Below are positions 11,057-21,855 of a DNA stretch of 64,000 nt, one piece after another; position 1 is the first letter of the stretch, and the number at the start of each line of letters is the position of its first letter. Below the pieces are notes generated by a model. That model saw only the letters and a list, made by a program, of their open reading frames with translations. It made no database searches and was not told the DNA's origin. The translations under genes were made by a program, and so were the position numbers. The stretch is from positions 1 through 64,000 of the forward strand of contig QCIQ01000006.1 of the NCBI GenBank assembly GCA_003216595.1, read 5' to 3'. This DNA is from Prochlorococcus sp. AG-402-M18 (GTDB taxonomy: Bacteria > Cyanobacteriota > Cyanobacteriia > PCC-6307 > Cyanobiaceae).

Positions 11057-11965
11057 TCAAATCAATCTCAAAGAAGAGAGTATCTTTAAGAGTTCTTCTT
11101 TCATTTCGCTATTTAAAGAGACTAAAGGACTTCGAGGAGGTCCAACAGACCAACCAATAAGTTGAAGTGCTGCTTTAACAGGAATGGGATTTGTGGTTGC
11201 AAAAAGGGATTTAAAAAGAGGTTGTAGTTTCTCGTGCAAATAAAGAGCCTCAGCGTATTTACCCTCTAAAAAACTCTCTATGATTTTCTTCAAATCAGAA
11301 CCAACTAAATGACTTGCAACACTAACAACTCCCACAGCCCCTACTGAAAGCATTGGTAAAACCAATGCATCATCACCGCTATAAATAGCTAAATCTGATC
11401 CACAATAGTTTCTTAAAAGAGTCACTTCCTCTGTTGTTCCACTTGCAGCTTTGAAACTGACTACATTACTGCAATCCATAAGCTTACTTACAATACTAGG
11501 CGATATTGAACACCCTGTCCGCCCTGGAATGTTATATAGCATCAAAGGTAACTGTGGCGCAGCATTGGCGATAGCACGAAAATGAAGTTCTAATCCTTCC
11601 TGCGGAGGTTTGTTGTAATAAGGCACTACTACTAAGGCACCATCAGCACCCGAATTAGCCGCTTCCCTTGTGGCTTCTATTGCCTCAGAGGTCGAATTAC
11701 TTCCTGTTCCAGCCAACACTTTCGCTCGAGCGCCTAAGGAATTTCTAACTGTTTCAAGCATCTTTTGTTGTTCTTGCCAAGTTAAAGTTGGGGACTCACC
11801 TGTCGTTCCACATACAACGATGCCATCTGAGCCTTGATCAACTAAATAATTGGCTAAATCAGCAGCCAGCCCATAATCTACCCGCCCATTTTTATCAAAG
11901 GGAGTAACCATTGCAGTTAGCATCCTTCCAAAAGGTGCTGGTGATAAAATAGCTGACTTACTCAT
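11057..11965 (-). CDS. dapA: 4-hydroxy-tetrahydrodipicolinate synthase
   Basis: DapA condenses pyruvate with aspartate semialdehyde, the first committed step to lysine and diaminopimelate. The 302-residue TIM barrel has the family motif [10 protein letters not shown], the tyrosine loop [11 protein letters not shown], and the Schiff-base lysine in VVSFKAASG. The start codon overlaps the asd stop by 4 bases (11962-11965), giving a tight asd-dapA operon in which Asd makes the DapA substrate. Transcription is leftward toward rnj. Confidence 0.97.
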   Translation of the reverse strand: MSKSAILSPAPFGRMLTAMVTPFDKNGRVDYGLAADLANYLVDQGSDGIVVCGTTGESPTLTWQEQQKMLETVRNSLGARAKVLAGTGSNSTSEAIEATREAANSGADGALVVVPYYNKPPQEGLELHFRAIANAAPQLPLMLYNIPGRTGCSISPSIVSKLMDCSNVVSFKAASGTTEEVTLLRNYCGSDLAIYSGDDALVLPMLSVGAVGVVSVASHLVGSDLKKIIESFLEGKYAEALYLHEKLQPLFKSLFATTNPIPVKAALQLIGWSVGPPRSPLVSLNSEMKEELLKILSSLRLI

Positions 11966-12996
11966 GATTGTTTTTGCAATAGCAGTTCAGCAATTTGCAC
12001 GGCATTAAGTGCGGCTCCTTTACGAATTTGATCTCCACATAACCATAATTCCAAAGCATTGGGGTTACTTATATCCTGCCTTATACGACCAACAGATATA
12101 GGGTTTCTACCATTTACATCTTGTGGCATCGGAAAACGATTGTTTTCCAAATCCTCAAGTATCTCAACTCCTGCTGCGGATTCCAAAATTTCATATGCTT
12201 CTTTTACTGGGAAAGGCTTGATAAATTCAATATTTACTGCTTCAGAATGTGCTCTTAAAATTGGAACTCTTACACATGTTGCGGTCAAAGGAAGCTGGGG
12301 ATCTCCAAGAATCTTTCGGGTTTCATTAACCATTTTCATTTCTTCCTCGCAATAATTGTTTGGTTGCAAGGGTGAATTATGTAAAAAAAGGTTAAATGCC
12401 AAGGAATAAGGAAGAACTTTACTTTTTGGCGTTACTCCATCTAAAACTTCTTGACTTAATTTTTGTAATTCTTCCATTGCCATTGCACCTGCGCCACTGG
12501 CGGATTGGTAGGTGGAAACAACAACTCTCTTAATAGGAATATGTTTAGTCAATGGGGCTAAAACCAAAGCTAATAAAATAGTTGTGCAATTAGGATTAGA
12601 AATTAGACCATTGTGGTTGCTTGCATCCTCAGGATTAACTTCAGGAACAATCAAAGGAACATTTTCGTCCATTCGAAATGCACTTGAATTATCAATCATC
12701 AAAGCCCCTGAACTTTTAATAGTATCTATCCACTTACGAGATACGGAACCGCCAGCGGAAGCTAAAACTAAATCTACATTTTCAAAACTCTCTTTAGTTG
12801 TTTCTTGAACTGTCAATTTAGTTCCACAAAAGTTCTGAATCTCCCCAGCTGAACGATGAGAAGCTAATAAGATTAATTTCTGAATTGGAAAAAATCTCTC
12901 TTCAAGCAAAGCCAATAATTCCTTACCTACAGCTCCACTCGATCCAAGGATCGCAACTGTCAGAGGTCTATTTGGAAGAAGAAACTGTGGGTTCAA
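11962..12996 (-). CDS. asd: Aspartate-semialdehyde dehydrogenase
   Basis: Asd reduces aspartyl phosphate to aspartate semialdehyde with NADPH. The N-terminal nucleotide motif is [14 protein letters not shown]. The catalytic cysteine is in SNPNCTT, and the residues around [18 protein letters not shown] and [16 protein letters not shown] are typical. The 344-residue form is the usual bacterial length. The only start giving full length appears to be TTG at 12994-12996 (no ATG precedes the Rossmann motif), so the exact N-terminus is uncertain by a few residues. It is first in the operon with dapA and divergent from tig, with about 150 bases of AT-rich intergenic DNA that should hold both promoters. 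Confidence 0.94.
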   Translation of the reverse strand: MNPQFLLPNRPLTVAILGSSGAVGKELLALLEERFFPIQKLILLASHRSAGEIQNFCGTKLTVQETTKESFENVDLVLASAGGSVSRKWIDTIKSSGALMIDNSSAFRMDENVPLIVPEVNPEDASNHNGLISNPNCTTILLALVLAPLTKHIPIKRVVVSTYQSASGAGAMAMEELQKLSQEVLDGVTPKSKVLPYSLAFNLFLHNSPLQPNNYCEEEMKMVNETRKILGDPQLPLTATCVRVPILRAHSEAVNIEFIKPFPVKEAYEILESAAGVEILEDLENNRFPMPQDVNGRNPISVGRIRQDISNPNALELWLCGDQIRKGAALNAVQIAELLLQKQS

Positions 12997-13149
12997 ACTT
13001 GATAAAGAGAATACAAAGCTTTAACAAAAAATTTTTTCTTATTGGAAAAATCAACAAATAACAAATTTTTCGATACTTTTTAGGCCACAATAGCTTTGGA
13101 AGTGAATTAACGCTTTCTTTCGCTAACCAAATTTGAAAATTCCATTTCA

Positions 13150-14568
13150 ATGAGTGCTGCCAAATTAAAAGTAACAACCAGTTCGAAACCTAATAGCAGG
13201 ATTGCTGTAGAGGTTGAGGTGCCCGCAGATAGATGCAAAAATAGTTATGACGAAGCTTTAAGTAAACTCAGCAGATCTATCTCAATCCCAGGTTTTCGCA
13301 AAGGTAAAGTTCCAAAAGCGGTAGTGATTCAGCAACTTGGAATCAAAAGAATACAAGCATCTGCTCTAGAATCTCTATTGCAAAAAGTATGGACAGAAAC
13401 ATTAGATCAAGAAGGAATCGAACCTTTATGTGAGCCTGAACTTGAAGATGGCTTTGAAACAATTTTGGAAAATTTTAACCCTGAAAAAATTCTTACCTTA
13501 AAACTTGAAACTGATATTGCTCCAATTCCAACTTTAAAAAAGTCTTCAGGACTCACTGCTGAAGTGGAGAATTTAATCTTTGATCCCAAGAAAGTAGATG
13601 AACTGATTGAGCAATCCCGAGCTCAACTTGCAACTAAGGTTCCAGTTAGTAATCGTGCAGCGAAAAAAGGGGATATTGCTCTAGTCAGTTTTAAAGGTAA
13701 TTTCTCAGATGATGGAAGCGAAATTGAAGGTGGAAGTGCGGATTCAATAGAAATAGAACTCGAAGAAGGCCGAATGATTCCTGGGTTCATTGAAGGTGTA
13801 ATTGGAATGAATATCACTGACGAAAAAACATTAAAGTGTGAATTTCCCAAGGATTATCATAAAGACGATGCCAAAGGCAGAAAAGCTGAATTCAAAGTCA
13901 TTCTAGAAGATTTAAAAATCAAAGAATTACCAGAACTAAATGACGAGTTTGCAAAACAAGCAAGTGATAAAGAAAATATGACTGACTTACGCGCAGATCT
14001 TGAAAAGAGACTCAAAGAGGATACTGATAGAAAACAAGCGAAAAATCGTCAGGACTCACTTCTTGACGCTTTGGTCAAACAGCTTGAAGTTGAGCTGCCA
14101 AAAAGTCTTATCGATCAAGAAGTTCGAGTCATTGTTGAACAAACAGCTCAAAATTTTGCTCAGCAAGGCATTGATGTCAAATCAATGTTTACTCCAGAGC
14201 TTGTGAAATCGCTCATGGAATCTTCACAAGGAGAAGCAGAGAAAAAACTTCGTCAAAAACTCGCTTTAAATGCTTTGGCTAAATCTGAAAAAATTGAGGT
14301 TTCACAAAAAGAAATCAATTCAAAACTGAAAGAAGTAGAAGCCGATATCAAACTTTCAAACGAAAAAAATATCGATGAAAATCGTCTCAAAGAAGCTATT
14401 ACTGATGATTTGTTGCAAGAAAAATTATTTGTTTGGCTTGAGGAGAATAATACTGTTATAGAAAAAGCCCCTGACAAAACTGAGAAGCAAAGCAAAGAGA
14501 AAAGTTCTAAAAAGACAACATCAAATAAAAATAAAGAAAAGAAAACCTCTAAAACGCCCAAATCCTAG
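13150..14568 (+). CDS. tig: Trigger factor
   Basis: Trigger factor is a ribosome-bound chaperone and prolyl isomerase. The ribosome-binding signature GFRKGKVPK lies near residue 50. The FKBP-like isomerase domain starts around KKGDIALVSFKGNF and includes RMIPGFIEGVIGM. The helical C-terminal chaperone domain follows to about residue 440. The final ~30 residues are a Lys/Ser/Thr-rich tail. The gene leads the tig-clpP-clpX cluster, a conserved arrangement linking nascent-chain folding with degradation. The start is ATG 13150. Confidence 0.97.
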   Translation: MSAAKLKVTTSSKPNSRIAVEVEVPADRCKNSYDEALSKLSRSISIPGFRKGKVPKAVVIQQLGIKRIQASALESLLQKVWTETLDQEGIEPLCEPELEDGFETILENFNPEKILTLKLETDIAPIPTLKKSSGLTAEVENLIFDPKKVDELIEQSRAQLATKVPVSNRAAKKGDIALVSFKGNFSDDGSEIEGGSADSIEIELEEGRMIPGFIEGVIGMNITDEKTLKCEFPKDYHKDDAKGRKAEFKVILEDLKIKELPELNDEFAKQASDKENMTDLRADLEKRLKEDTDRKQAKNRQDSLLDALVKQLEVELPKSLIDQEVRVIVEQTAQNFAQQGIDVKSMFTPELVKSLMESSQGEAEKKLRQKLALNALAKSEKIEVSQKEINSKLKEVEADIKLSNEKNIDENRLKEAITDDLLQEKLFVWLEENNTVIEKAPDKTEKQSKEKSSKKTTSNKNKEKKTSKTPKS

Positions 14569-14611
14569 TTTCTACACATAGATTAAAAGTATTAGCTATC
14601 AAAAGTTTAAG

Positions 14612-15268
14612 TTGATTGAAGCAAGACAAAATCATCCCATTAATAGTGCTTGGAATAGCTCCTGTCTATTTTCCGGGCCTGGGGTTCTGCCAACTGTAAT
14701 CGAACAATCAGGTCAAGGTGATAGAGCATTTGATATTTACTCTCGATTACTTCGTGAAAGAATCATCTTTCTAGGGACTGATGTAAATGATCAAGTTGCT
14801 GATGCACTTGTAGCTCAAATGCTTTTTTTAGAAGCTGATGATCCAGAAAAAGATATTCAATTATATATCAACTCTCCTGGTGGATCTGTAACTGCAGGAC
14901 TAGCTATTTATGACACTATGCAGCAAGTTAGTCCGGATGTCATAACAATTTGCTATGGCCTCGCTGCAAGCATGGGGGCTTTTCTTCTCTCTGGAGGAAC
15001 AAAAGGCAAAAGACTTGCATTGCCCAATTCCAGAATAATGATTCATCAACCTCTTGGTGGGGCTCAAGGTCAAGCTGTGGAAATTGAAATTCAAGCCAAA
15101 GAAATTCTCTATCTAAAAGAAACTCTTAATTCACTTTTATCTGAGCATACTGGACAAAATATTGAAAAAATTTCAGAAGACACTGATCGAGACCACTTTC
15201 TTTCTCCCCAAGAAGCGGTTGAATATGGCCTGATCGACAAAGTTGTTTCTGGTCTCAACTCCATATGA
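14612..15268 (+). CDS. clpP: ATP-dependent Clp protease proteolytic subunit
   Basis: ClpP is the serine peptidase that forms the proteolytic barrel with ClpX. The catalytic Ser is in [11 protein letters not shown], the His in [12 protein letters not shown], and the Asp near [11 protein letters not shown]; all three are present, so this is an active ClpP, not a ClpR. The start shown is TTG 14612; a downstream start nearer [12 protein letters not shown] is possible, because the first ~22 residues are not conserved. It sits between tig and clpX, 43 bases after tig and 104 before clpX. Cyanobacteria carry several clpP paralogues; the clpX pairing matches the clpP2 position. Confidence 0.95.
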   Translation: MIEARQNHPINSAWNSSCLFSGPGVLPTVIEQSGQGDRAFDIYSRLLRERIIFLGTDVNDQVADALVAQMLFLEADDPEKDIQLYINSPGGSVTAGLAIYDTMQQVSPDVITICYGLAASMGAFLLSGGTKGKRLALPNSRIMIHQPLGGAQGQAVEIEIQAKEILYLKETLNSLLSEHTGQNIEKISEDTDRDHFLSPQEAVEYGLIDKVVSGLNSI

Positions 15269-15372
15269 ATCATTAAGGAAAGCTGACAAGGCATCAATCC
15301 TCCATGATCCTATTAATTGAGACTGAATAAAATTAATTATCGGTCTGTTTAACCTGTTTTTTTTAGAGCTCG

Positions 15373-16731
15373 ATGGCAAAATTCGAGGCCCATCTTAAAT
15401 GCTCCTTTTGTGGCAAAGCCCAAGATCAGGTGAGGAAACTCATTGCTGGTCCAGGAGTTTACATATGCGATGAATGTATCGACTTATGCAACGAGATTTT
15501 AGATGAAGAATTAATTGATAATCCAACTCATCAAAGAAGTGGACATGAACCAAACCGTAAGGCAAAAGCTGCCACAGCAACAACAGCCAAACCTGCACCA
15601 ACTTTGGCTTCCATACCAAAACCTATTGAAATTAAAAAATTTTTAGATGATCAAGTAGTGGGGCAAGATCCAGCAAAAAAAATCTTATCTGTAGCTGTCT
15701 ACAACCACTACAAAAGACTTGCATGGAAAGGTGACGGATCTGGCGAGACTGATCTAACGGCAACAAAATTACAAAAATCCAATATTTTATTAATCGGCCC
15801 AACTGGATGCGGAAAAACATTACTTGCTCAAACATTGGCTGAAATGCTTGATGTTCCATTTGCTGTCGCCGATGCGACAACACTTACTGAAGCGGGATAT
15901 GTTGGGGAAGATGTAGAAAATATTCTCTTACGTCTCCTGCAAAAAGCAGATATGGATGTGGACCTAGCACAAAGAGGAATTATTTACATAGATGAAATTG
16001 ACAAAATTGCTAGAAAAAGTGAAAACCCATCAATTACCAGAGATGTATCTGGAGAAGGAGTGCAACAAGCCCTTCTAAAAATGCTGGAGGGTACTGTTGC
16101 TAATGTGCCTCCTCAAGGAGGAAGAAAGCATCCTTATGGTGATTCTATACAAATTGATACGAGCCAAATTCTCTTCATCTGTGGTGGAGCATTTGTTGGT
16201 TTAGACGATGTAGTGCAAAAAAGACTTGGGAAAAATTCAATTGGTTTCATACCAAATGAAAATAGAGCAAGAACCAAATCCAATCGAGATCGTGTTGGCG
16301 CAGATTTAATGAATGACCTTGAGCCTGACGATCTAGTGAAATATGGACTAATCCCCGAATTTATTGGAAGAATGCCTGTCAGTGCGATCTTAGAGCCATT
16401 AAATGTTAAAGCCCTCGAGTCTATTCTCACTGAACCAAGAGATGCTTTAGTAAAACAATTTAGGACCTTATTAAGTATGGATAATGTAGAACTTTCATTT
16501 GACGAAGATGCTGTTGAGGCAATTGCGCAAGAAGCTTATAAAAGAAAAACTGGAGCTAGAGCTTTGCGAGGAATTGTTGAAGAAATCATGCTAGATCTAA
16601 TGTATAGCCTTCCATCTCAAACTAAAATTAAAAATTTCAATGTAACAAAAAAAATGGTTGATGAAATTACAGGTGGAAAAGTGGTTCCGCTCTTATCAAA
16701 TGAAAAAAGAATCGTTAAAGAATCTGCCTAG
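15373..16731 (+). CDS. clpX: Clp protease ATP-binding subunit ClpX
   Basis: ClpX is the AAA+ unfoldase partner of ClpP. The N-terminal zinc-binding domain shows two CxxC pairs (CSFC and CDEC) within the first 40 residues. Walker A is GPTGCGKT, Walker B is [10 protein letters not shown], the pore loop follows in the GYVGEDVEN region, and sensor 2 is in [11 protein letters not shown]. The ClpP-docking IGF tripeptide is present in KNSIGFIP. The 452 residues are full length. It follows clpP on the same strand and starts at ATG 15373. Confidence 0.97.
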   Translation: MAKFEAHLKCSFCGKAQDQVRKLIAGPGVYICDECIDLCNEILDEELIDNPTHQRSGHEPNRKAKAATATTAKPAPTLASIPKPIEIKKFLDDQVVGQDPAKKILSVAVYNHYKRLAWKGDGSGETDLTATKLQKSNILLIGPTGCGKTLLAQTLAEMLDVPFAVADATTLTEAGYVGEDVENILLRLLQKADMDVDLAQRGIIYIDEIDKIARKSENPSITRDVSGEGVQQALLKMLEGTVANVPPQGGRKHPYGDSIQIDTSQILFICGGAFVGLDDVVQKRLGKNSIGFIPNENRARTKSNRDRVGADLMNDLEPDDLVKYGLIPEFIGRMPVSAILEPLNVKALESILTEPRDALVKQFRTLLSMDNVELSFDEDAVEAIAQEAYKRKTGARALRGIVEEIMLDLMYSLPSQTKIKNFNVTKKMVDEITGGKVVPLLSNEKRIVKESA

Positions 16732-16885
16732 AGAGAATGCACTTTTTCACTACCTGTATTAAATTTAATTAGAAAAATTATAAGATTTGCAAAAATTAAA
16801 TTAGTCAAATATTTCATGAATGATTATCGATTTTGAATATGATTAAACAAATCAAGATTCAATTTATAAATCTTTTGAAGTGCAA

Positions 16886-18583
16886 ATGATAAAAACTTAT
16901 GAGCCATTGCATCATAAATATCGCCCTAAAAGCTTTGACGAACTAGTTGGTCAAGATCCTATTACTTCAACATTAAAACAGGCATTGATTAGTGATCGTA
17001 TTGCCCCTGCATATATATTTTCTGGACCTCGAGGAACAGGAAAAACATCTAGCGCAAGAATTTTCGCAAAATCATTAAATTGTCTAAAGAGTGAAAAAGC
17101 TACAACCGTACCTTGCGGAGAATGTGAACTCTGTAATGGAATTAGCTCTGGCAATGCATTGGATGTAATTGAAATTGATGCAGCTTCTAATACGGGTGTT
17201 GAGAATATACGCGAATTGATAGAGAGGTCTAGATTTGCACCTGCGAAAGCTCGCTGGAAAGTTTATGTCATAGATGAATGCCATATGCTTTCAACCGCAG
17301 CCTTTAATGCACTTCTAAAAACCTTAGAAGAACCTCCCCGTCAAGTTGTATTTATTCTTGCGACAACAGATCCTCAACGCGTTTTACCTACAATTCTTAG
17401 TAGATGTATGCGCTTTGATTTTAGAAGAATAGCTCTACATGATTTAGAAAGTCATTTAGTCAATATTGCTAAAAAAGAAGAAATTTCAATCAACGAAGAA
17501 GCAATATCACTAATTGCAAAGCATTCCCAAGGAGGTTTAAGAGATGCGGAAAGTTTACTTGATCAAGTGAGCTTACTTACGCCACCAATAACCCAATTAA
17601 GCATTATTAATTTGATAGGAGCTATACCAGAAGAAGAATTAATTATATTAGCGAAGTCTTTAATAAATAAAGATCCAAATTCTATTCTAAATATTTGCAA
17701 TCGCCTAATAAATAAAGGAAAAGAGCCAATTGCAATTTTACAAGGGATAGCATCTATATTAAGAGACTTAGTCGTAACTAAAGTTTCGAATGAACCAACT
17801 AATTTATGTAACATTTCCAAAGAAAATAGTGGAAATTTAAACGACTTCGCAACGTCTATCAGTCTTGATCAAATACTCAACCTCCAGGCTAAATTAAAAG
17901 GATCAGAAAACTATATAAGAAATAGTAACCAGCCAAAGTTATGGCTTGAAATTCATTTGCTTGGAATGCTATCAGATGAAAATTCAAACGAAAATAACAC
18001 AATAAAAAAATCCTTTGTTAACAAAAAAATATCAGAAGATTCTGATCATATAAACGCAAACCAAACATCAAAATGCATAGTCCCCAATACAGATAAAACA
18101 TTAATTCAGAAGACAACTTTTCAAGCAGATTCAAGTCCTAATCAAACTTTAAATCTTAATGATATTTGGAAAAAAGTCATAGCAATGTTAGAGCTTCCTT
18201 CAACTAAAATGCTGCTTTCACAACAAGCTAAATTAATAAATTTGAGCTCAGATTCTGCTGAAGTGGCAATATCAGAAAAATGGATAAATATGATTCAAAG
18301 TAGAAAAAATCTGATTGAAGATGCTTTTTATAAGGCGAGAGGTTCCTCAACTAAAGTTATTTTAATACAACAAAAAGAAAACTTATCCAATCATAGAAAA
18401 GATGAACAAACTCCCTTAAATATAGAACAAAAAAATGAACTTAAAGTTGACAATGGGTTCGAAAAAAAACATTTCGAGGACAAAACAATAGCACAAGCAA
18501 TCAATAAAGATACAAGCTCTATTGATCAAAAAGCCAAGCAATTTGCAGACTTCTTTAATGGAGAAATTGTGGATCTTGAATGA
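16886..18583 (+). CDS. dnaX: DNA polymerase III tau/gamma subunit
   Basis: DnaX is the clamp-loader ATPase. It starts at ATG 16886; a GTG six bases earlier is also in frame. The first 225 residues carry Walker A GPRGTGKTS, a four-cysteine zinc module, VIDECHMLS, and the LSRCMRFDF arginine-finger motif. The collar domain extends to about residue 370. The remaining ~190 residues are Lys/Asn-rich and little conserved, as in tau tails. The frame is continuous, so there is no intein of the kind known in some other cyanobacterial dnaX genes. Two A7 runs occur just after the collar domain (18004-18010 and 18023-18029) and could allow slippage. The gene converges on the glycolipid synthase 14 bases downstream. 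Confidence 0.95.
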   Translation: MIKTYEPLHHKYRPKSFDELVGQDPITSTLKQALISDRIAPAYIFSGPRGTGKTSSARIFAKSLNCLKSEKATTVPCGECELCNGISSGNALDVIEIDAASNTGVENIRELIERSRFAPAKARWKVYVIDECHMLSTAAFNALLKTLEEPPRQVVFILATTDPQRVLPTILSRCMRFDFRRIALHDLESHLVNIAKKEEISINEEAISLIAKHSQGGLRDAESLLDQVSLLTPPITQLSIINLIGAIPEEELIILAKSLINKDPNSILNICNRLINKGKEPIAILQGIASILRDLVVTKVSNEPTNLCNISKENSGNLNDFATSISLDQILNLQAKLKGSENYIRNSNQPKLWLEIHLLGMLSDENSNENNTIKKSFVNKKISEDSDHINANQTSKCIVPNTDKTLIQKTTFQADSSPNQTLNLNDIWKKVIAMLELPSTKMLLSQQAKLINLSSDSAEVAISEKWINMIQSRKNLIEDAFYKARGSSTKVILIQQKENLSNHRKDEQTPLNIEQKNELKVDNGFEKKHFEDKTIAQAINKDTSSIDQKAKQFADFFNGEIVDLE

Positions 18584-18597
18584 ATAGATTAACTAAA

Positions 18598-19914
18598 TCA
18601 AGAGCCAGAATGATCCGTTTTTTCCCATATTAAATTCTTACGAAATAATGACATTTTAAAAACTATAAAGGGAATAACAATGAACCAATGTGCAAGATAA
18701 ATTGTTGCTCCAAATATATTAATAAAATTAGGAGATGGTAATCTTGGACCTTCACTATTTTGAGAACATCCTTTCCAAAAAGCTAAGCTAGAAATACCGA
18801 ATGCAACTATAGATAGTGGCCAATATAATGGCATCTCAAATAAAATAAGTGATACAATAAAATCTATAAATGAAACAACTGGTAAAACATATTGCAATAA
18901 GAAAAAGCAAGATAAATCTATTTTCTTAAAGTTTGATAAGCGTTTTGAAAGCAATAAGGGCCAATAATCGAAAAACCTTTGTAAGCCTCCCTCAGCCCAT
19001 CTTTTTCTTTGTCGAAATAAAGCTGAGATTGATTCTACTGCTTCCTCTTGAATAGGTGGATCCCACATTATTACTATTGGCGATCGGTTTAATAAAAACC
19101 GGAAACTTAAATCTAAGTCATCAGTGATAGTTTGTTCATTAAAGCCTCCACAAGATTCAAGAACTTTTCTATTAATTAATTGACCATTACCTCTTAACTC
19201 CGAAACACCACCACAAGCAAGTCTGCCCCTTTGAATAACAGCATCCATTGCCATCTCCATTGCTTGATAGGAAGCAATTGGATTCAAATCACAATTCACA
19301 ACTGATTTTCTTAACTGCACAGCAGACCATCCCCCATGCAAAGCAAGAGCTATTGCTCTAAGTAATACATTGCTCTGTAGTTGTGCATCAGCATCAAGAA
19401 TAAATAACCATTCTCCATCAGTTTTATTTATTACAGAATTCAGAGCTCCTGATTTACCACCACCACTCATCAAAGGACGATTTAAAACATTGATTCTTGA
19501 GAAACTTGTTTGTAATTTGTGTAATAAATCAGATGTTCGATCTTGACTTCCATCATCAATTATCCATAGAGAAAGCTTCTCCTCTGGATATTCAATTGAT
19601 AAAAGTCTTGAAACCAGTCGCTCGATTACATTTTCTTCATCACGTGCTGCCACCAAAACATCAACTTTGGGAAGCGTTTCAACAAAATTATCATCATTAA
19701 TTAAATACTCTTTTTGTAATTGATAATTACCCCTGCGATCTTGTAAAACAACTCTTAAACCATACCCACCCAGTAAGACAGCCAAAATAATTGAAGGTAA
19801 TAAATTCTTGCTAGGGTCCATTAAATGAGGAAAAATTCCTGCCAAAGCGCAGAAAATCAAAAACAATATTGATTTAATGCGTCGGTTTTCTCCACTGATT
19901 TTGGCTAAAGCCAT
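18598..19914 (-). CDS. Family 2 glycosyltransferase, probable monoglucosyldiacylglycerol synthase (MgdA-like)
   Basis: This is a 438-residue membrane GT2 enzyme. Two hydrophobic segments lie near the N-terminus (about residues 15-50) and further ones near the C-terminus (about 330-420). Between them are the catalytic motifs: DDGSQDRT, DADAQ, the TDDLDLS acceptor motif and QRKRWAEGG (the QxxRW-type motif). The stretches GGGKSGALN and ELRGNGQ...CGGFNEQTITDDLDL resemble Synechocystis Sll1377 (MgdA), which puts glucose on diacylglycerol as the first step of cyanobacterial galactolipid synthesis. That assignment comes from recalled family sequence, so another GT2 acceptor is possible. The sulfolipid genes sqdB/sqdX lie a few kb away on the other strand. 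Confidence 0.75.
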   Translation of the reverse strand: MALAKISGENRRIKSILFLIFCALAGIFPHLMDPSKNLLPSIILAVLLGGYGLRVVLQDRRGNYQLQKEYLINDDNFVETLPKVDVLVAARDEENVIERLVSRLLSIEYPEEKLSLWIIDDGSQDRTSDLLHKLQTSFSRINVLNRPLMSGGGKSGALNSVINKTDGEWLFILDADAQLQSNVLLRAIALALHGGWSAVQLRKSVVNCDLNPIASYQAMEMAMDAVIQRGRLACGGVSELRGNGQLINRKVLESCGGFNEQTITDDLDLSFRFLLNRSPIVIMWDPPIQEEAVESISALFRQRKRWAEGGLQRFFDYWPLLLSKRLSNFKKIDLSCFFLLQYVLPVVSFIDFIVSLILFEMPLYWPLSIVAFGISSLAFWKGCSQNSEGPRLPSPNFINIFGATIYLAHWFIVIPFIVFKMSLFRKNLIWEKTDHSGS

Positions 19915-19959
19915 GGAGTAATCCTTTTATCAACAAGTGACTCTAAGAGGCTTTCATCA

Positions 19960-21513
19960 CTAAGGCAAAAATCCATATTTAGTTTTCGGATAATAATGAG
20001 AAAGAATTTGCTTGGTAGTCCATCCATTTTTTGCTAAATCTATAGCCCCAGACTGAGACATTCCTGCTCCATGGCCAAAACCTCCACCAGAAAACAGCCA
20101 TTTACCTTCTTTAATTTCTTTAACAACAAATAATGTGCTTGGTAATTGTCTAAGAACACGTCGAATGTCATCAAGTTTAAGCAAAATTCCTGAGCCAAGC
20201 TTTCCTTCAATGTTCAACGAAGTGACTCTCCCACTACTTCCTCTCCTTACAACCTCAATTTTATTTGGATAAAAAGAACTACTAACCTTTTGAGCTTGAT
20301 TGAGCTGTTTAGATATCTGAGAGGACTCTATTGTTCTTTCCCATCTAAAAAGTGGATGATCAGAACCAAAAGCCTCAGACTTAGAAAATAAAAAAGATTT
20401 CAAAAATTTTTCATTTGATAAAGGCAAATCAACCCTACGTTTCCATTTTTTTGGGCCATCCAAGCTCATTTGCAAATAAGGAACTTTATTTATTGACCAT
20501 GCTTCATCAACCGAAGCCATAACTCCACCATTTGTCGCGTGATAAACAGTGTTTATTGGCTTATTATTCCAAGTGAGAATTTTCCCAGCAGTTTTTTTTA
20601 TAGCTGTTTTAATTTTTTGATTGGCGTTAGATGGATCCTTATAAACTTGACATTGGGTATCACTGCAAAGATTGTATCCATCAACATTGAATCTATGGCT
20701 ATTAGCCGTAGCCCATGTCCTAGCTAATACGGCCTGCGCTGCAAGTGCTGCTTCAGGTGAACTGGCGCCAATTTCATAAGGAACTACTCCGTTTAAATAT
20801 CTTTCAATGGGCACATGCTCAACTAAGGTCCAACTACCATATGCGTCTGCCTGGATCGAAAAGGGACCCAAGTATATTCCCTTCTCCCAACGAAGCCCAT
20901 CAGGGGCATACAAAGAGATAGGACCGGTGAGGGCAATCTTTCCATCATCTGCATCCAAATAAGGAAAAACAGTCTTTGAAACTTTTATTTTTTGATAAGT
21001 CGACTTGATGGATGGAGGAATCGCGATATCGCCTGACACCCAAACCTCCCAATCAAAAGGATGAGCAATAGTTGATTCAATACCTTTATCTTTCAAATCA
21101 TTAGCCAATCTTTCAGCCGACTCAAAACTTGCGAAGGGGCCAATTTTGTGACGAACAAATACTTTTGGATCTAATAATTGTTTTGCTCTCCAACCAATAT
21201 TAATTTCTTTAGCCCTTCTGATGACTCCATCAGCATCTTTAAGAATCAATTTTCTGCCATTACTTACAAGGTTCAAAGATGGCGAATTTTGATCATTATT
21301 GATTTCTTTTCCTAAGTATGGCTTTATCCCAACAAGCAGAACATTTTTTTCCGTACTAATTGAAGGCGTCTCAGGAGGTGCCTGATGAGTTGTAAAAACC
21401 TTAACTTTGCGAGGATTTGCAATACTTACTTGATTTGCATAATGCACACCAATCAAGAGAAACAAACCCAAAACAAAAAAACTCTTTTGAGGCTGTAAAT
21501 AACTTTTAATCAC
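19960..21513 (-). CDS. SpoIID/LytB domain protein
   Basis: This 517-residue exported protein carries a SpoIID domain, known from the sporulation peptidoglycan lytic transglycosylase and widespread in cyanobacteria without sporulation. A hydrophobic N-terminal signal/anchor (SFFVLGLFLLIGVHYANQV) is followed by an SPOR-like region around SFESAERLANDLKDKG. The SpoIID core includes ERYLNGVVPYEIGASSPEAALAAQAV ARTWA, CSDTQCQVYK and a C-terminal GGGFGHGAGMSQSGA. The conserved Glu of the VPYE motif is there. Its likely role is in the periplasm on peptidoglycan, but the substrate is unproven. The start is GTG at 21511-21513. It is divergent from rpmI. Confidence 0.88.
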   Translation of the reverse strand: MIKSYLQPQKSFFVLGLFLLIGVHYANQVSIANPRKVKVFTTHQAPPETPSISTEKNVLLVGIKPYLGKEINNDQNSPSLNLVSNGRKLILKDADGVIRRAKEINIGWRAKQLLDPKVFVRHKIGPFASFESAERLANDLKDKGIESTIAHPFDWEVWVSGDIAIPPSIKSTYQKIKVSKTVFPYLDADDGKIALTGPISLYAPDGLRWEKGIYLGPFSIQADAYGSWTLVEHVPIERYLNGVVPYEIGASSPEAALAAQAVLARTWATANSHRFNVDGYNLCSDTQCQVYKDPSNANQKIKTAIKKTAGKILTWNNKPINTVYHATNGGVMASVDEAWSINKVPYLQMSLDGPKKWKRRVDLPLSNEKFLKSFLFSKSEAFGSDHPLFRWERTIESSQISKQLNQAQKVSSSFYPNKIEVVRRGSSGRVTSLNIEGKLGSGILLKLDDIRRVLRQLPSTLFVVKEIKEGKWLFSGGGFGHGAGMSQSGAIDLAKNGWTTKQILSHYYPKTKYGFLP

Positions 21514-21605
21514 AATAAAAATTCCCTTCCAACAAGAATTTAATAATTTGGGTTGGCTTAAGTGAGCTCAAGGACGTATTCTTATAGACTAAATATGCTT
21601 TTTCA

Positions 21606-21803
21606 ATGCCAAAGCTCAAGACCCGCAAAGCTGCTGCAAAGCGGTTCAAAGCAACAGGCACTGGCAAATTCATGAGACGTCGTGCATTTCACAATCACTT
21701 ACTCGACCATAAGAGCCCTAAATTAAAAAGGCACCTTAAAACAAAAGCAGTCGTAGACGAACGTGATGCAGAAAACGTAAGCCTTATGCTTCCCTATGCT
21801 TAA
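21606..21803 (+). CDS. rpmI: 50S ribosomal protein L35
   Basis: The 65-residue basic protein begins [20 protein letters not shown] and contains the L35 pattern [16 protein letters not shown]. It starts at ATG 21606. rplT follows after 52 bases, the universal rpmI-rplT pair; infC, which precedes them in many bacteria, is not here. A GC-poor leader separates it from the divergent SpoIID gene, and I could not recognise an L20-binding leader structure. Confidence 0.98.
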   Translation: MPKLKTRKAAAKRFKATGTGKFMRRRAFHNHLLDHKSPKLKRHLKTKAVVDERDAENVSLMLPYA

Positions 21804-21855
21804 GACTCCTTAAGAACGTTTATTAGTTCAATTTCTTGATTTCTGATTATTAATT

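Noticed and set aside
12059-12808. Two 98-codon plus-strand frames inside asd
   Set aside because: They are shadows of asd and show no independent features.
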